Below, piece by piece: positions 10,115 to 19,815 of a stretch of DNA of 64,000 bases (positions are counted from its first letter, which is position 1; the number at the start of each line of letters is the position of its first letter). Below the pieces are notes generated by a model that was given only the letters and a program-made list of their open reading frames with translations, did no database searches and was not told the origin of the DNA. Made by a program: the position numbers and the translations under genes. Where the stretch lies: positions 75,666,324 to 75,730,323 of the forward strand of contig CP092874.1 in NCBI GenBank assembly GCA_030710605.1, given 5' to 3'. Origin of the DNA: Cordylochernes scorpioides (Eukaryota; Arthropoda; Arachnida; Pseudoscorpiones; Chernetidae).

Positions 10115-10560
10115 CTTCTTCTTCTTTCTTATCTCCACTCAATCATATTAGGGTATCAAGCTTGTAGAGCTTGAGATGTTTGATGGCGTCTGCTGGGGAT
10201 GAGTAGAGCTCATCAATGGATAAACACATCCAGTCAAAAGGACAACCGTCATGATTGGGTGAAGTAGAATGTGTCTGCTTTTGTCATTAAAACTGGAGGT
10301 ATTACTCAGTGGCAGGCCGACTTAGCTCCAAAAGAAATGGCCGCCTCTGACACGAGGAACAGACGCCATGTACAGCCGCTCCTAACATGGAGTACAAACT
10401 TTGCTCATCCTGTATCCCTGGATTAGGAGCCCTTACAGGGTACTATCAGCCGGGCCAGCTGAGCCCAGGTTTTTTAGCGAGCTTGTTACTGTTCCCCCTC
10501 CTCCTTTTTGATCTGGGCTTGGGGCCAGCAAAGGCGGAGTTTCGTTGCTTGCTTATATAT
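10115..10560 (+). repeat. Dispersed repeat family D, copy 1
   Basis: About 440 bp, largely alignable to the reverse complement of 37175-37545: shared blocks include CTTATCTCCACTCAATCAT, GCCGACTTAGCTCCAAAAG and AGGAGCCCTTACAGGGTAC. GC content is higher than the surroundings. No TIR, LTR or RT motif, so the class is unknown. Confidence 0.75.
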
Positions 10561-10976
10561 AGAAATGGCGATACAAATATGTTTGTAGTCACATTGTGGG
10601 TCTAGGTAACACAATTATGACAGAGACTTTATTGGCTCCACCTCTGGGATCTCAACTAGTGGAACCTTCCCAACGTCTATCCCGTATTTTCCACTATGGC
10701 CCTCCCACGAAGTCGTCCCCAATTAGGGATGATTGACCGCGCAGCTGGAATTACTTTGTTTTGAGGAAGACCTAGATTATTGTAACACCAACTTATAGTA
10801 AAGTAGGATCTTTATATAGGGGCTCTAAAGGAAATGTTGGGATACCTTTCCAATAAGTTTTTTTTTGGTCGAAATATGAAGACTTAGTTGATTATTTCAA
10901 TGAAAAAACGTGAAACGTTTTAAAATTAAAATTCATTTTTAGAATATCTGTGATTAAAAAAAGGGAAATACAAGTC
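10561..10976. other. Unannotated stretch
   Basis: May hold the divergent remainder of repeat D (a GGAACCTTCC block is shared with the other copy). No gene seen. Confidence 0.35.
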
Positions 10977-11310
10977 TTCACCATGACAATGCAAGACCGC
11001 ACACCTCAGCCAAAATATTAGACTTTTTAGCCAAATTTGGTGTCCAATTAATCACTTATCCACCAAACCTAGCACCTTGTGACTTTTATTTCCAAAAGTT
11101 AAGATATTGTTGAAAGGGATAAAATTTAACACTGATGATGAAGAATTGCAAGCCTTTATCAATGCCGTAAATTCCATCCCCGAAGATGACTGGTGTAAGT
11201 GCTTCGATAATTGGTTTTCACGGATGAAATCTTGCATTGGTGCTAAGGGTGAATACTTTGAGAAACTCAGAAAATTTGAAAGCTGCAGCTTTAATGAAAA
11301 TAAGTAATTG
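10977..11310 (+). pseudogene. Mariner transposase, C-terminal fragment
   Basis: The first frame reads FHHDNARPHTSAKILDFLAK (second catalytic Asp in HDNARPH), then GVQLITYPPNLAPCDFYF (third catalytic Asp in APCDF; the usual SPD before LAP is missing). A frameshift near 11100 leads to KGIKFNTDDEELQAF, SIPEDDWCKCFDNWF and GEYFEKL, the usual mariner C-terminus. No N-terminal half nearby, so it is a fragment. Confidence 0.85.
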
Positions 11311-11559
11311 AAAAAATCTTTAGAGTGACCCTTATATATAAAGAATTATTCAAGCACTGTTGTCTGATTTGAATGAAATCTATCTTTAGATGTGCTCTAA
11401 CCTTTCTTTAAAACTAAGATAAAGGACGATGGCGCTGGTTTTAATTAACTGCAATAAAAATACCAATTGAATATTTTTATTACCGTTTATTATCTGAATA
11501 TACTTTTTGATGAATAAATAAAAGCCAACTAAATACACCTTCATTACTGTTAGTCAAAA

Positions 11560-11746
11560 GTCCAGCCCCACCAGCGAGTGCAAGTAACCAAACGGGGCTC
11601 TGGCACATTTGTAAGTGCAAAGTCGAACTGCTTTCCACATGTGTAGACATGTGGTCAACTTATAGTAAAAGCAGTCGCCTACTTCTACCCACCATGATTA
11701 CCATGGCCTGTACCACGTGTACTAGGGATAAGCAAAAAAAAAAAAA
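11560..11746 (+). mobile_element. tRNA-derived SINE, 5'-truncated copy
   Basis: The body matches the reverse complement of 13085-13270 (CACCAGCGAGTGCAAGTAAC, then a block around ACATGTGTAGACATGTGG, then AGGGATAAGC) and ends in an A tail at 11734-11746. The tRNA-like head seen in the other copy is missing. Confidence 0.8.
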
Positions 11747-11819
11747 GGTTGATCTTTATCAGCTTGGTGTAGGTGTACCTAACTATTCTATTCACAATTA
11801 TTAAGGGACTTCACCTTTG

Positions 11820-11844
11820 CCCCCCCCCCCCCCCCCCCCCCCCC
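11820..11844. repeat. Poly-C tract (25 C)
   Basis: Uninterrupted run of C. It could be real or length-uncertain because of homopolymer sequencing error. Confidence 0.9.
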
Positions 11845-11889
11845 ACTCGCTTTTTGGTTTTTGTAACTATTGTGTTGGAGCGGGTCGCT

Positions 11890-12123
11890 CCTTAAATAAA
11901 TGCATATATTAGTTAATAACTAAATGGAATCCTCTCTTTCTTTTTCCCAGTAAGAGACGCCTACGGAAGACAACAGTACATAGACAGATAAAGCACATAG
12001 GCTATAAATATTAACTAATATATGCATTTATTTAAGGCGCCAATTTATAATTGTAACAAATAGTATTTGAATAAAAACATTCAATCGGGTAAAACACGGG
12101 CGTTGCCCGGGTCATTCGGCTAG
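11890..12123 (+). mobile_element. Helitron 3' end
   Basis: Ends ACACGGGCGTTGCCCGGG, then TCATTCGGCTAG and T at 12124, the same hairpin plus CTAG terminus as the other Helitrons here. The segment CAATTTATAATTGTAAC before it is shared with 44190 and 44335. Upstream, TTAAATAAATGCATATATT at 11892 faces its inverse at about 12015-12037. The 5' terminus was not located. Confidence 0.7.
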
Positions 12124-12283
12124 TAGAATATCTCGGTCAAAGTGCATCCGAATGTTTCAACTCGTGGAAAAAACAGCAAAGTAAATAAATAACTCTTTTG
12201 ATAAAAATTATATCCTTTCTTATATTGAGACGAAGATTTCTGCTTAATTATGTGAATCTGAGTACAAATGGGAAATATAAACC

Positions 12284-12815
12284 ATTGAAGACATCTCCTG
12301 ATCGTGCAACTAAAAACTGTTGATGGCTTGCGCCATCTGTCGGAATAAATAACAATTAATCGTTTCTTTTTAATTAATACAAAGCAATAAGGCGCCATCC
12401 ATATATAACAAATGAAAACATTAAGACGCAAATGTTTCTATTCACAAATAAATCAAACTTCTACTGTCTTACTGTGATGAAAAATATTAGGAGGGCTTGG
12501 CTTATCAGTGTAGAATCCTCCCAGCGGTTTCACCAATTTAATCTACCAAACCGCTTCTTTAGAGCTCTAATACTGTATTGGATCATTCTGCTTTTATATG
12601 CCTCACTGCTGGGAGGGTTTACCACCGTTGAACCAAGCCCTCTCAATATTTTTTCATCGCAGTAAGGATAGTAGAAGTTTGATTTATTTGTGAAAAGAAA
12701 CATTCGCGTCTTAATGTTTTCATTTGATTTTTAATTAGTTGATATTACGACAGATGGCGCAAGCTATCAGAAAATTCATGTTGCACATGCAAGTTACAAC
12801 CAGGAGATGCCTTTT
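12284..12815. repeat. Family C fold-back arms with a family A fold-back nested inside
   Basis: The outer pair (CATCTCCTGATCGTGCAAC at 12287 and CAACCAGGAGATGCC near 12796) brackets an inner pair: GAAAACATTAAGACGCAAATG at 12413 and CATTCGCGTCTTAATGTTTTC near 12703, with TCTACTGTCTTACTGTGATG and its inverse just inside. This is one hairpin element inserted into another. Confidence 0.8.
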
Positions 12816-13084
12816 TATTAATTTATCCACCTGATCTCAGTATATTTTCACTTTTATACTTCTTTTTTTTTCAGATTTAAGTATGTGTTTTGTCAGTTGT
12901 AGGTTGTACCTTTTGCCCTTGTGGTGCCAAATATTTGATGAAATAATGGAAAAATATTCTGATATTACACACTTTACATTGAAAAAAAATATATATATAT
13001 GTAAACATTGATATAAAGGTTTTTTAAAATGCTTACAAGTGAAAGTGATAGATAAAAATGAAGATTCTTATAAAAATCTGGATT

Positions 13085-13395
13085 TTTTTTTTGCTTATCC
13101 CTAGTACACATAGTACAGGCCATGATAATCATGGTAGGTAGAAAAAGTCGACTGCTTTTACTGTAAGTGCACCACATGTCTACACATGTGAGAAGCAGTT
13201 CGACTTTGCACTTACAAATATGCTAGAGCGCTGTTTGGTTACTTGCACTCGCTGGTGGGGTTGAACTTTTGCAAGAATCGGGAGTCGTTGGAGCATTTTT
13301 TTAAATCAGTAAAAAGTGCCCACTACGGGAATCGAACCCGCGTCGTAGCGTTCGAAAACCAACGGTTTAGCCCATCCTTCCACCGACCCCAATAT
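13085..13395 (-). mobile_element. tRNA-derived SINE, near full length
   Basis: On the minus strand a tRNA-like head (13391-13316: GTCGGTGG A-box region, B box GGTTCGATTCC) leads into a unique body of about 200 bp and an A-rich tail at 13095-13085. Head, body and A tail are the standard SINE layout. The partner 3' end for LINE machinery cannot be identified by eye. An inverted 5'-truncated copy lies at 11560-11746. Confidence 0.75.
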
Positions 13396-13576
13396 ATTGA
13401 GAAAATATATATTCCTTTTATATAACTTACCGTATACACTTACAATTCTATAGCAGTATGGAGGAACTCATGTAAACTGGATCTTGAGCTATATATATAG
13501 TTAGACTCTTACAGATAGCAACCGTTTTTCGGTTATAAAATCAAAATCAATATAACGCAAAGAACTATAATCAATT

Positions 13577-13650
13577 GAGTCGGTGGACGAGTGGTTAAAG
13601 CCCTCGATTCCCGACAGCAACGAACCGGGATCCAATCCCGCATTCTACAC
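13577..13650 (+). other. tRNA-like sequence (probable SINE head)
   Basis: GTCGGTGGACGAGTGGTTAA resembles an A box and GGGATCCAATCCC a B-box/T arm at tRNA spacing. The start GTCGGTGGA is shared with the head of the 13.3-kb SINE. Arms do not all pair, so it is not called as a tRNA gene. Confidence 0.5.
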
Positions 13651-14594
13651 TTTTTCTGTGAAGAACCTGTTCATTTTTCTCATTGTAAATAACATAAGCT
13701 AGGTTGTTCTATTCGAGCGATACCTAGTAAAGTTATTTTGGAATAGGAACAGGCTATAATCAAGTGCTATAATCAGGCTATAATACGAGCCATCTAGTGG
13801 AACAGATATCAACTAAACATTGATTTAACCTGTTCTCCTTGATATTGTCGCGGAGATAAATAAAGCAAGGGCAAGTTTGGGGATAATTAATTTATTATAA
13901 GGGGTAATTATAGGGAGAGAGAGTTTTGTACAACTTACCCCCAGTTAAAGCTAATCCCGAATCAACGGCGTTAGCCACCGTCCCGTTTTCCTTATTTACA
14001 GATCAGCTTCCCAGAAGCCCCCACACCTATGGTCCCCCCCGGGGTCCAGGGATGATTGACAGTTGTCCCATCTGGATGGAGCTACTTGACAATATTTTCA
14101 TTTTTGAAAATTATTTTTTCAGAGAAGAATATGTGGAAAGAACAGCGTTGAAAATAATACTGAAAGAAGATAATCAATTTATGGATTTGTGAGAGAGAAA
14201 CAAAAAAAATTTCGCGAAAACATTTTAATTTCCGTTAAAAGAATTAAAGATATAGGATGGAAATATTGCTAAAAGGGATAATGGAAGCTTGTCCAGAAAT
14301 ATTTCAAAAAGGACAACAGGGAAAAGAGACAACTAAAGAAAAGATGGAAGGCTTAGACTTGGTTGAAGAAGAAGGAAATTGAGGAAAAAAGAAAGTGGTT
14401 GGAGAAGAATAAAGTTACCAGAGCTGTACGACAACTTAGAAACTTGGTCAAAATTGCTCCAAAAGTTTTTTTTATTTAGACTTTTTGAAACTATATATTA
14501 TTAATAATTTAGAAATGGATTGCGTATAGTTTTAGCTTTAAGTTCGAGGATAATTTAAAAAATATATTTATTTTATATGATTTAAAATGTAAAC
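13651..14594. other. Unannotated stretch
   Basis: An open frame at 13926-14192 lacks motifs. Polypurine-rich sequence at 14280-14420. No TE family recognised. Confidence 0.4.
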
Positions 14595-14674
14595 ATTTTA
14601 CATTAAAAGTGACCTGTCTATAGCACCTTATTTTGGTGAGTCCCAACAGGGGTCGCTATAGACAGGTTTAACTG
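14595..14674. repeat. MITE fragment, family of 44655-44825
   Basis: GACCTGTCTATAGCACC faces GGTCGCTATAGACAGGTTT and the right end reads ACAGGTTTAACTG before TA. The complete version with both TIRs is at 44655-44825. The left terminus is missing here. Confidence 0.65.
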
Positions 14675-14707
14675 TATATAAATACGATTCTATATTCAAT
14701 ACAATAT

Positions 14708-15178
14708 TGAAGCGATGCAGCAGAGAAATAGAAGAGAAGACGCCAAGAGAAGTAGAAGGGAAGAAAGTATGCAGAGGCCCCGTCCAGGAAGTGTGGATTG
14801 ACGAAATTCCAGGGGAGGGGGTGGCAGACAGGGGGAGGCAGGGATCAGCCGAGCCCAGCTGGTGTCGCCGTGGAGGAAGCCGGCCGGCTGCCGGGGATTG
14901 GTGTGTGCCGAGAAGACTGTCTGGCAGAGATAGCGGTCTGGGGGAAGAAGTCTGTCTGGTGACAACGGGGTATGGACTGACCGGGAAGACGGTAGCGGAG
15001 AAGGATCCCTCTAGTGGCGGACATTGAAGGCAAGTTAATCTTCTACTGTATAGTTACTTATATCCCTTTCAAAGATCTGGTAATAAATCCATAGTACTAA
15101 GCTGTATCCAAAACGAACTCACATTGTCTTCTCAGAAACCTTGCACGCAAACATCGACGGCTGAGAAGCGTCGCAACA
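14708..15178 (+). repeat. 5' LTR of the pol-less element
   Basis: 471 bp, begins TGAAGCGATG and ends CGTCGCAACA. It contains an AATAAA near 15080. About 320 bp of it is open reading frame, the same sequence that forms the C-terminus of the internal protein in the 3' LTR. Confidence 0.9.
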
Positions 15179-15180
15179 TT

Positions 15181-15197
15181 TGGTGTCAGAAGTGGGA
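15181..15197 (+). promoter_or_regulatory. Primer-binding site, tRNA-Leu type
   Basis: TGGTGTCAGAAGTGGGA lies 2 bp after the left LTR. It fits the complement of a tRNA 3' end with CCA, most like tRNA-Leu from general knowledge of LTR-element primers. Confidence 0.75.
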
Positions 15198-15253
15198 TAC
15201 AGCTTAGTTAATTTTAATTGAAGATTTTATTTTGCGCTAATTTAAAAAGGAAA

Positions 15254-17116
15254 ATGGAAAAACTAACCGACCTCGAAATTGAAAAATTCACAAAATTACT
15301 CAGACTATTAAGCCAGAAAGTAGATGAGCTCGGAGAAAACTTGGATACTCGATTGAGCCGACTGGAGCATATTCGGAATGTCAAACGTTCTGCCACACCC
15401 ATGTCTTGCGAAGTTAAGTTCAATGTACTACCGCCAGAAAATCCTGATGGCTTTTCAAAACCAATCACAGCAACCAATAGCCCACGTATTCAATGTCTGA
15501 GGGGACAAAAGACGATTCCAGGTGATGAAGATCCCGACAAGACCATCACAACAAAGATCATCACGTCAGGAGACGTTGTAAGTGAACTGCCAGAATCTAC
15601 GCTAGAAGATTCTCCCGTGATCCAGAAGTCCGAAGAGTGTCGACCACAGGAAATGATCCAGACTGGTTGTGTAGCGGAGGAGGATGAGCTGATCGCCTCC
15701 GACAACGGCTGTGGCACGAGTGTTTTGTATAAAATCAAGCGGACGGAAGGAGAATGCCCTCAAGGTGATATACAGAGCGAAAATTCAACCCCTGGGATTC
15801 TTTCTGAAATACTCCATGAGAACAGCAACGATCTTGGCGAGCTGCAGTGCGACAGCGTGGCTGACTTCAGCGACAGTGTCAGACTGTCAGGGACTACAGC
15901 GGCGATCCAACTGGATGGGACGGAGCTGGATGCTCCGTGGAAGTGCGACAAGGCTAGATGGTCGAAGCACCCTGAAGTTGGAGCCGGCAACCCGACTGAA
16001 CGGGATAGAGCACTGGACGCTCTGTGGAAGTCCGACGACAATGTCTGTGACGCGGAAGTCGCGCGCAATGTGTCAGCGCCGTCGTCTGCAATGCAAGCTG
16101 AAAAGATGTGCCAAGAATGTGTACCGTTCATCTTCGTTCCTTCGCCCGACAAGGTGCAGATCAAGCAGCCACCGCCTAGGAAAAGTTCTACCGACCTTGA
16201 GACTGCCACGGGATCCGACACCTCCAGAAGGTTAAAGAAATTCACAGCCCTGTGCGTGGTCGGCACTAAGGAGCCCAGGTTTGAAGGGTTAGGAAAAAGA
16301 GAGCCTCTAGAGCAAGAGAATGGGAAATCTAAAGAAGAAAAGGGAGGCCACGAAATGGACAGCGTGGATCAGGTGGACGAATCCACTGTAAAGATCGGCG
16401 ATCTACAGCCCCGTCGTGGAAGGAAGCGGCGAAAGCGCAACACAAACGATCACAACCCTTTGTACATTGTGGCTACAGAGTGTTCACAAGGGGAATTCAA
16501 AATATCAGATGGGAGCATCGTAGGCAGTGAAATATGGCCGCCATCTTGTGGAGAACCACCGCCCTGTGCTAGACAGCGAGACCAATCAATGGCGTCGGCA
16601 CTGGTTCAGAGTGGAAAGAAAGCCCGAGTTGAGATGTGGTTCTGCAAACAAGGGTTGGTGTTAACCCTGCCGCTACGCTTCCGGGAGGCGGACGACCCTC
16701 ATGTGGCCAGAGACGTCAGGGAGATCAAAGGGCCGCCGATCAGCGCCTCTGGTGAAATCAGCCTTTTCGGGACGAAAAGGATTGAGAAGGGGGCAGTGAA
16801 GCGATGCAGCAGAGAAATAGAAGAGAAGACGCCAAGAGAAGTAGAAGGGAAGAAAGTATGCAGAGGCCCCGTCCAGGAAGTGTGGATTGACGAAATTCCA
16901 GGGGAGGGGGTGGCAGACAGGGGGAGGCAGGGATCAGCCGAGCCCAGCTGGTGTCGCCGTGGAGGAAGCCGGCCGGCTGCCGGGGATTGGTGTGTGCCGA
17001 GAAGACTGTCTGGCAGAGATAGCGGTCTGGGGGAAGAAGTCTGTCTGGTGACAACGGGATATGGACTGACCGGGAAGACGGTAGCGGAGAAGGATCCCTC
17101 TAGTGGCGGACATTGA
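15254..17116 (+). CDS. Long uncharacterised protein of the pol-less LTR element, reading into its own 3' LTR
   Basis: Open from 15218; the ATG at 15254 (MEKLTDLEIEKFTKLL) is a better start because it begins a clear amphipathic helix, giving about 620 residues. Residues 1-40 look coiled-coil (KVDELGENLDTRLSRLEHI). A long acidic, low-complexity middle follows with an imperfect repeat (LDAPWKCDKARW and LDALWKSDDN). A basic patch RRGRKRRKRN sits near residue 390. The last 107 residues are encoded by the 3' LTR. No CCHC knuckle, no aspartic protease and no RT motif. By position it replaces gag, but no gag family is recognised. The frame is intact despite its length, in line with the young LTRs. 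Confidence 0.75.
   Translation: MEKLTDLEIEKFTKLLRLLSQKVDELGENLDTRLSRLEHIRNVKRSATPMSCEVKFNVLPPENPDGFSKPITATNSPRIQCLRGQKTIPGDEDPDKTITTKIITSGDVVSELPESTLEDSPVIQKSEECRPQEMIQTGCVAEEDELIASDNGCGTSVLYKIKRTEGECPQGDIQSENSTPGILSEILHENSNDLGELQCDSVADFSDSVRLSGTTAAIQLDGTELDAPWKCDKARWSKHPEVGAGNPTERDRALDALWKSDDNVCDAEVARNVSAPSSAMQAEKMCQECVPFIFVPSPDKVQIKQPPPRKSSTDLETATGSDTSRRLKKFTALCVVGTKEPRFEGLGKREPLEQENGKSKEEKGGHEMDSVDQVDESTVKIGDLQPRRGRKRRKRNTNDHNPLYIVATECSQGEFKISDGSIVGSEIWPPSCGEPPPCARQRDQSMASALVQSGKKARVEMWFCKQGLVLTLPLRFREADDPHVARDVREIKGPPISASGEISLFGTKRIEKGAVKRCSREIEEKTPREVEGKKVCRGPVQEVWIDEIPGEGVADRGRQGSAEPSWCRRGGSRPAAGDWCVPRRLSGRDSGLGEEVCLVTTGYGLTGKTVAEKDPSSGGH
16784..16793 (+). promoter_or_regulatory. Polypurine tract before the 3' LTR
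   Basis: GAGAAGGGGG, 3 bp from the LTR start, expected as plus-strand primer in reverse transcription. Confidence 0.65.
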
Positions 17117-17267
17117 AGGCAAGTTAATCTTCTACTGTATAGTTACTTATATCCCTTTCAAAGATCTGGTAATAAATCCATAGTACTAAGCTGTATCCAA
17201 AACGAACTCACATTGTCTTCTCAGAAACCTTGCACGCAAACATCGACGGCTGAGAAGCGTCGTAACA
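16797..17267 (+). repeat. 3' LTR of the pol-less element
   Basis: 471 bp, two visible differences from the 5' LTR. Encodes the C-terminal part of the internal ORF up to the stop at 17114-17116. Confidence 0.9.
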
Positions 17268-17589
17268 ATATATACAAAGGTAGAGTATAATATCAGTATT
17301 TTTTATAGAATCGTTTGTTATAAGATGACCTATTGAAGGACACTTTGCCAGGAAGTTGGTCAAACATAATTTACTAAATAACACGTAGTGTAAAGTAATA
17401 AGCTTACAAAAGAGTAGAATTGAATCGTTGATATTTTGGTCTTCGATCGCTTGGTAAAATTGAGGTTTACTATGATAACAGAACTCCGGGGTGGAGGCTT
17501 TCGTCCAGCAGCAAACTTAGGTTGAATGAGAAAGAGTTTAGGTTATTATAATTGACTGAATAATTGTTCTATTTGGTTCTATTCTATAT
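17268..17589. other. Unannotated stretch
   Basis: Nothing recognised. Confidence 0.4.
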
Positions 17590-18285
17590 CTACCGTCTGT
17601 TATTGGAATAACAATTGTTACGACGCACGAATCTTTTCTCATTTTTGTATTATAATGACAACAATTAGGGTTCAATTAATTTAACAATTGATATGACACG
17701 AATCCTTTCCCATTGATGTGTTATAGGAATAACAATTGGTACGACACGAATCCTTTCTCGTTGCTGTGTAATAGAAATAACAATTGGTACGACACGAATC
17801 CTTTCTCGTTGCTGTGTTATAGGAAAAAATTGGTACACGACAAGAATCCTTTCTCAATTTGGTGTTATAGGAATAACAATTGGTTCGACACGAATCCTTT
17901 CTCATTGTTGAGTTATAGGAGTTTTAATTGGTACACGACACGAATCCTTTCTCATTACTGTGTTATAGGAATAACAATTGGTTCGACACGAATCCCTTCT
18001 CATTGTTGTGTTATAGGAATAACAATTGGTATGACACGAATCCTTTCTCTTTGTTGTGTTATAGGAATAACAATTGGTACACGACACGAATCCTTTCTCA
18101 TTGTTGTGGTAGAGGAATAACAATTGGTACTTCACGAATCTTTTCTCAATTTGGTGTTATAGGAATAACAATTGGTTTGACACAAATCCTTTCTCAATTT
18201 GGTGTTATAGTAATAACAATTGATACAACAAGAATCCTTTATCTTTGTTGTGTGTGTGTGTGTTATAGGAGTAACAATTGGTGTG
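17590..18285. repeat. Tandem array, about 50-bp unit, about 13 copies
   Basis: Unit core GGAATAACAATTGGTACG, then ACACGAATCCTTTCTC and TTGTGTTAT. Spacing of successive AATAACAATTGG blocks is about 48-52 bp. Copies vary (GTTCG/GTACG, occasional insertions). Open frames on both strands through the array are by-products of the repeat. Confidence 0.9.
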
Positions 18286-18738
18286 ACACATCTATATCAC
18301 CTCAAAATTTCTGTCATTTATGAAAATCATATTAGGAAGATCTACTTATTATTGTGTTATTGACACACACATGACAATTATGGCAAATTAAATCTTTCAA
18401 AATATATATTTGAATACCAAAATATACCATTAGAGCATTGTTATTCTTTATGACTCCACAGTATTCTATTATTATTTTTATATTAAAAAAACTATTATCG
18501 TCAAACACAAATTAAAAGTTTTTAAAATTTATATAATTAGTATATATATTATTAGTTTTATATAGTATTCTTGCAAATAAAATTATCTACTTCATACCTC
18601 AATGAGCTTCATAGACATTTCAAAATGTTGTGCACACAGAAATGTTTATACGAGAGGAATTTGAAATAAAAATAGACACTAGGATCTTATAAGCATTTTC
18701 CTACAAAGAAGTCTATATATACGAACTAGGGATAATAT
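18286..18738. other. AT-rich stretch, nothing recognised
   Basis: No feature seen. Confidence 0.4.
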
Positions 18739-19254
18739 TGTTACGTAGAAAAAAAGGGGCGCATTCCAGAATAGAATGTTTTATAATGTTCAAAAATGTT
18801 GTAGAGAAATCGGAGAACAACTGATTGGCCAATCTAAAGCGATTGCGAAAGGCTTAGCGCTGGCAGCTTTCTGATTGGCTGACCAACCATGACCGTTCTG
18901 GAAAGATCTACTTCGGGATATATAGGGATGAGGAACTCATGCTGAGGAGAAGAAGAACGAAGCTACGTTGTGTACTCCAAGCAAACGCTGCTGTCTCAAG
19001 AGGTCGGACTGCTGTTTACCGCCGACGCTGGTGTACTTCCTGGAAGATTCTAGAAAGTTCTACCAACTTCTGTCTCCTGTTCTGCGCCTGCCTTCCTTCA
19101 CTGTACTGCAGTTGGAGAGTTTGTAACTACTGTTCTTTATTGTTGTTTTATTTTTGCACTCTCCTGTAATTATTTTATCGATTAGACTAAAATAAAGTAC
19201 TAAAGATCCTTTGTATCCACGAGACTTATTCTTTTTCAACGAACAACGCAACCA
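18739..19254 (+). repeat. Probable solo LTR
   Basis: Starts TGTTACGTAG after ATAT and ends near CAACGCAACCA, an imperfect inverse of the start. Internally there is a TATA-like GGGATATATAGGG near 18916, GC-richer transcribed-looking sequence, and AATAAA at 19190. GC content and promoter/poly(A) order fit an LTR of about 515 bp. No second copy or internal region is present. The right boundary is uncertain. Confidence 0.45.
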
Positions 19255-19815
19255 TATAATCAGTTTCATTCTCATACTTTTTCTCGATTTAACAAACAAT
19301 CTTCAGACCAAGTCTTCGGCCTTTGTACTTGTGCATAGCTCATTATTAAGCCTTTGCACTTTCCAATTCAATCACAATTCAAGTTCATCAAGTATGTGAA
19401 TACACTCATGGACAAAACTAAAGGAAGTTTCATATTATATAAGAAGCATAAACCACTCCTTATTTGCTTATATAATGACAGAATCCCCATACATGTAAAA
19501 TCGAAAACGTTCTTCATAATAATAATAAAAATATATGTACATGTTAAAAAGTACAACTTTCTTAATTTTTTTTTGCTAATGAGTGTATTTAAAAAATCAA
19601 AGGAATGTTGTTCTTAAATCTATTTGTTTAGGCCAACATTGAATTATTGATCTTCAAATTTATGTTAAAAAAAAAATTGATTATTCTTTGTATTTTTAAT
19701 ATTTTACATTTTAATTGGCTCGTTAATTGACAGAGATGATGTTAAAATGTTTGAACTGTCAATTGTTCTTCTCTTTTGCTCTGATGAAAGCAGATTTTAT
19801 TGATATATCGAGAAT
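19255..19815. other. AT-rich stretch, nothing recognised
   Basis: Short open frames only, without motifs. Confidence 0.4.

Larger units (their letters stand above)
14708..17267 (+). mobile_element. Young LTR retrotransposon with a single ORF and no pol
   Basis: Two 471-bp direct repeats (14708-15178 and 16797-17267), TG...CA ended, flanked by ATAT at 14704-14707 and 17268-17271 as a 4-bp target duplication. A primer-binding site follows the left LTR by 2 bp, and a purine run GAGAAGGGGG (16784-16793) lies just before the right LTR. I see only two differences between the LTRs (G/A in ACGGGGTATGG, C/T in GTCGCAACA), about 0.4%, so insertion is recent. The interior holds one long ORF and no protease, RT, RNase H or integrase motif. 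It must depend on another element for replication. Confidence 0.92.

Noticed and set aside
13577..13650. Functional tRNA gene
   Set aside because: A and B boxes are visible, but the arms do not pair into a full cloverleaf, and the head is shared with a SINE.
15711..16266. Open frames of 168-174 codons in other frames of the LTR element
   Set aside because: Shadows of the long plus-strand ORF; no motifs.
17590..18285. CRISPR-like array of regular repeats
   Set aside because: No unique spacers: units are head to tail, and the sequence is eukaryotic.
17681..18323. Several 74-135-codon open frames
   Set aside because: They run through the 50-bp tandem array and repeat its unit in translation.
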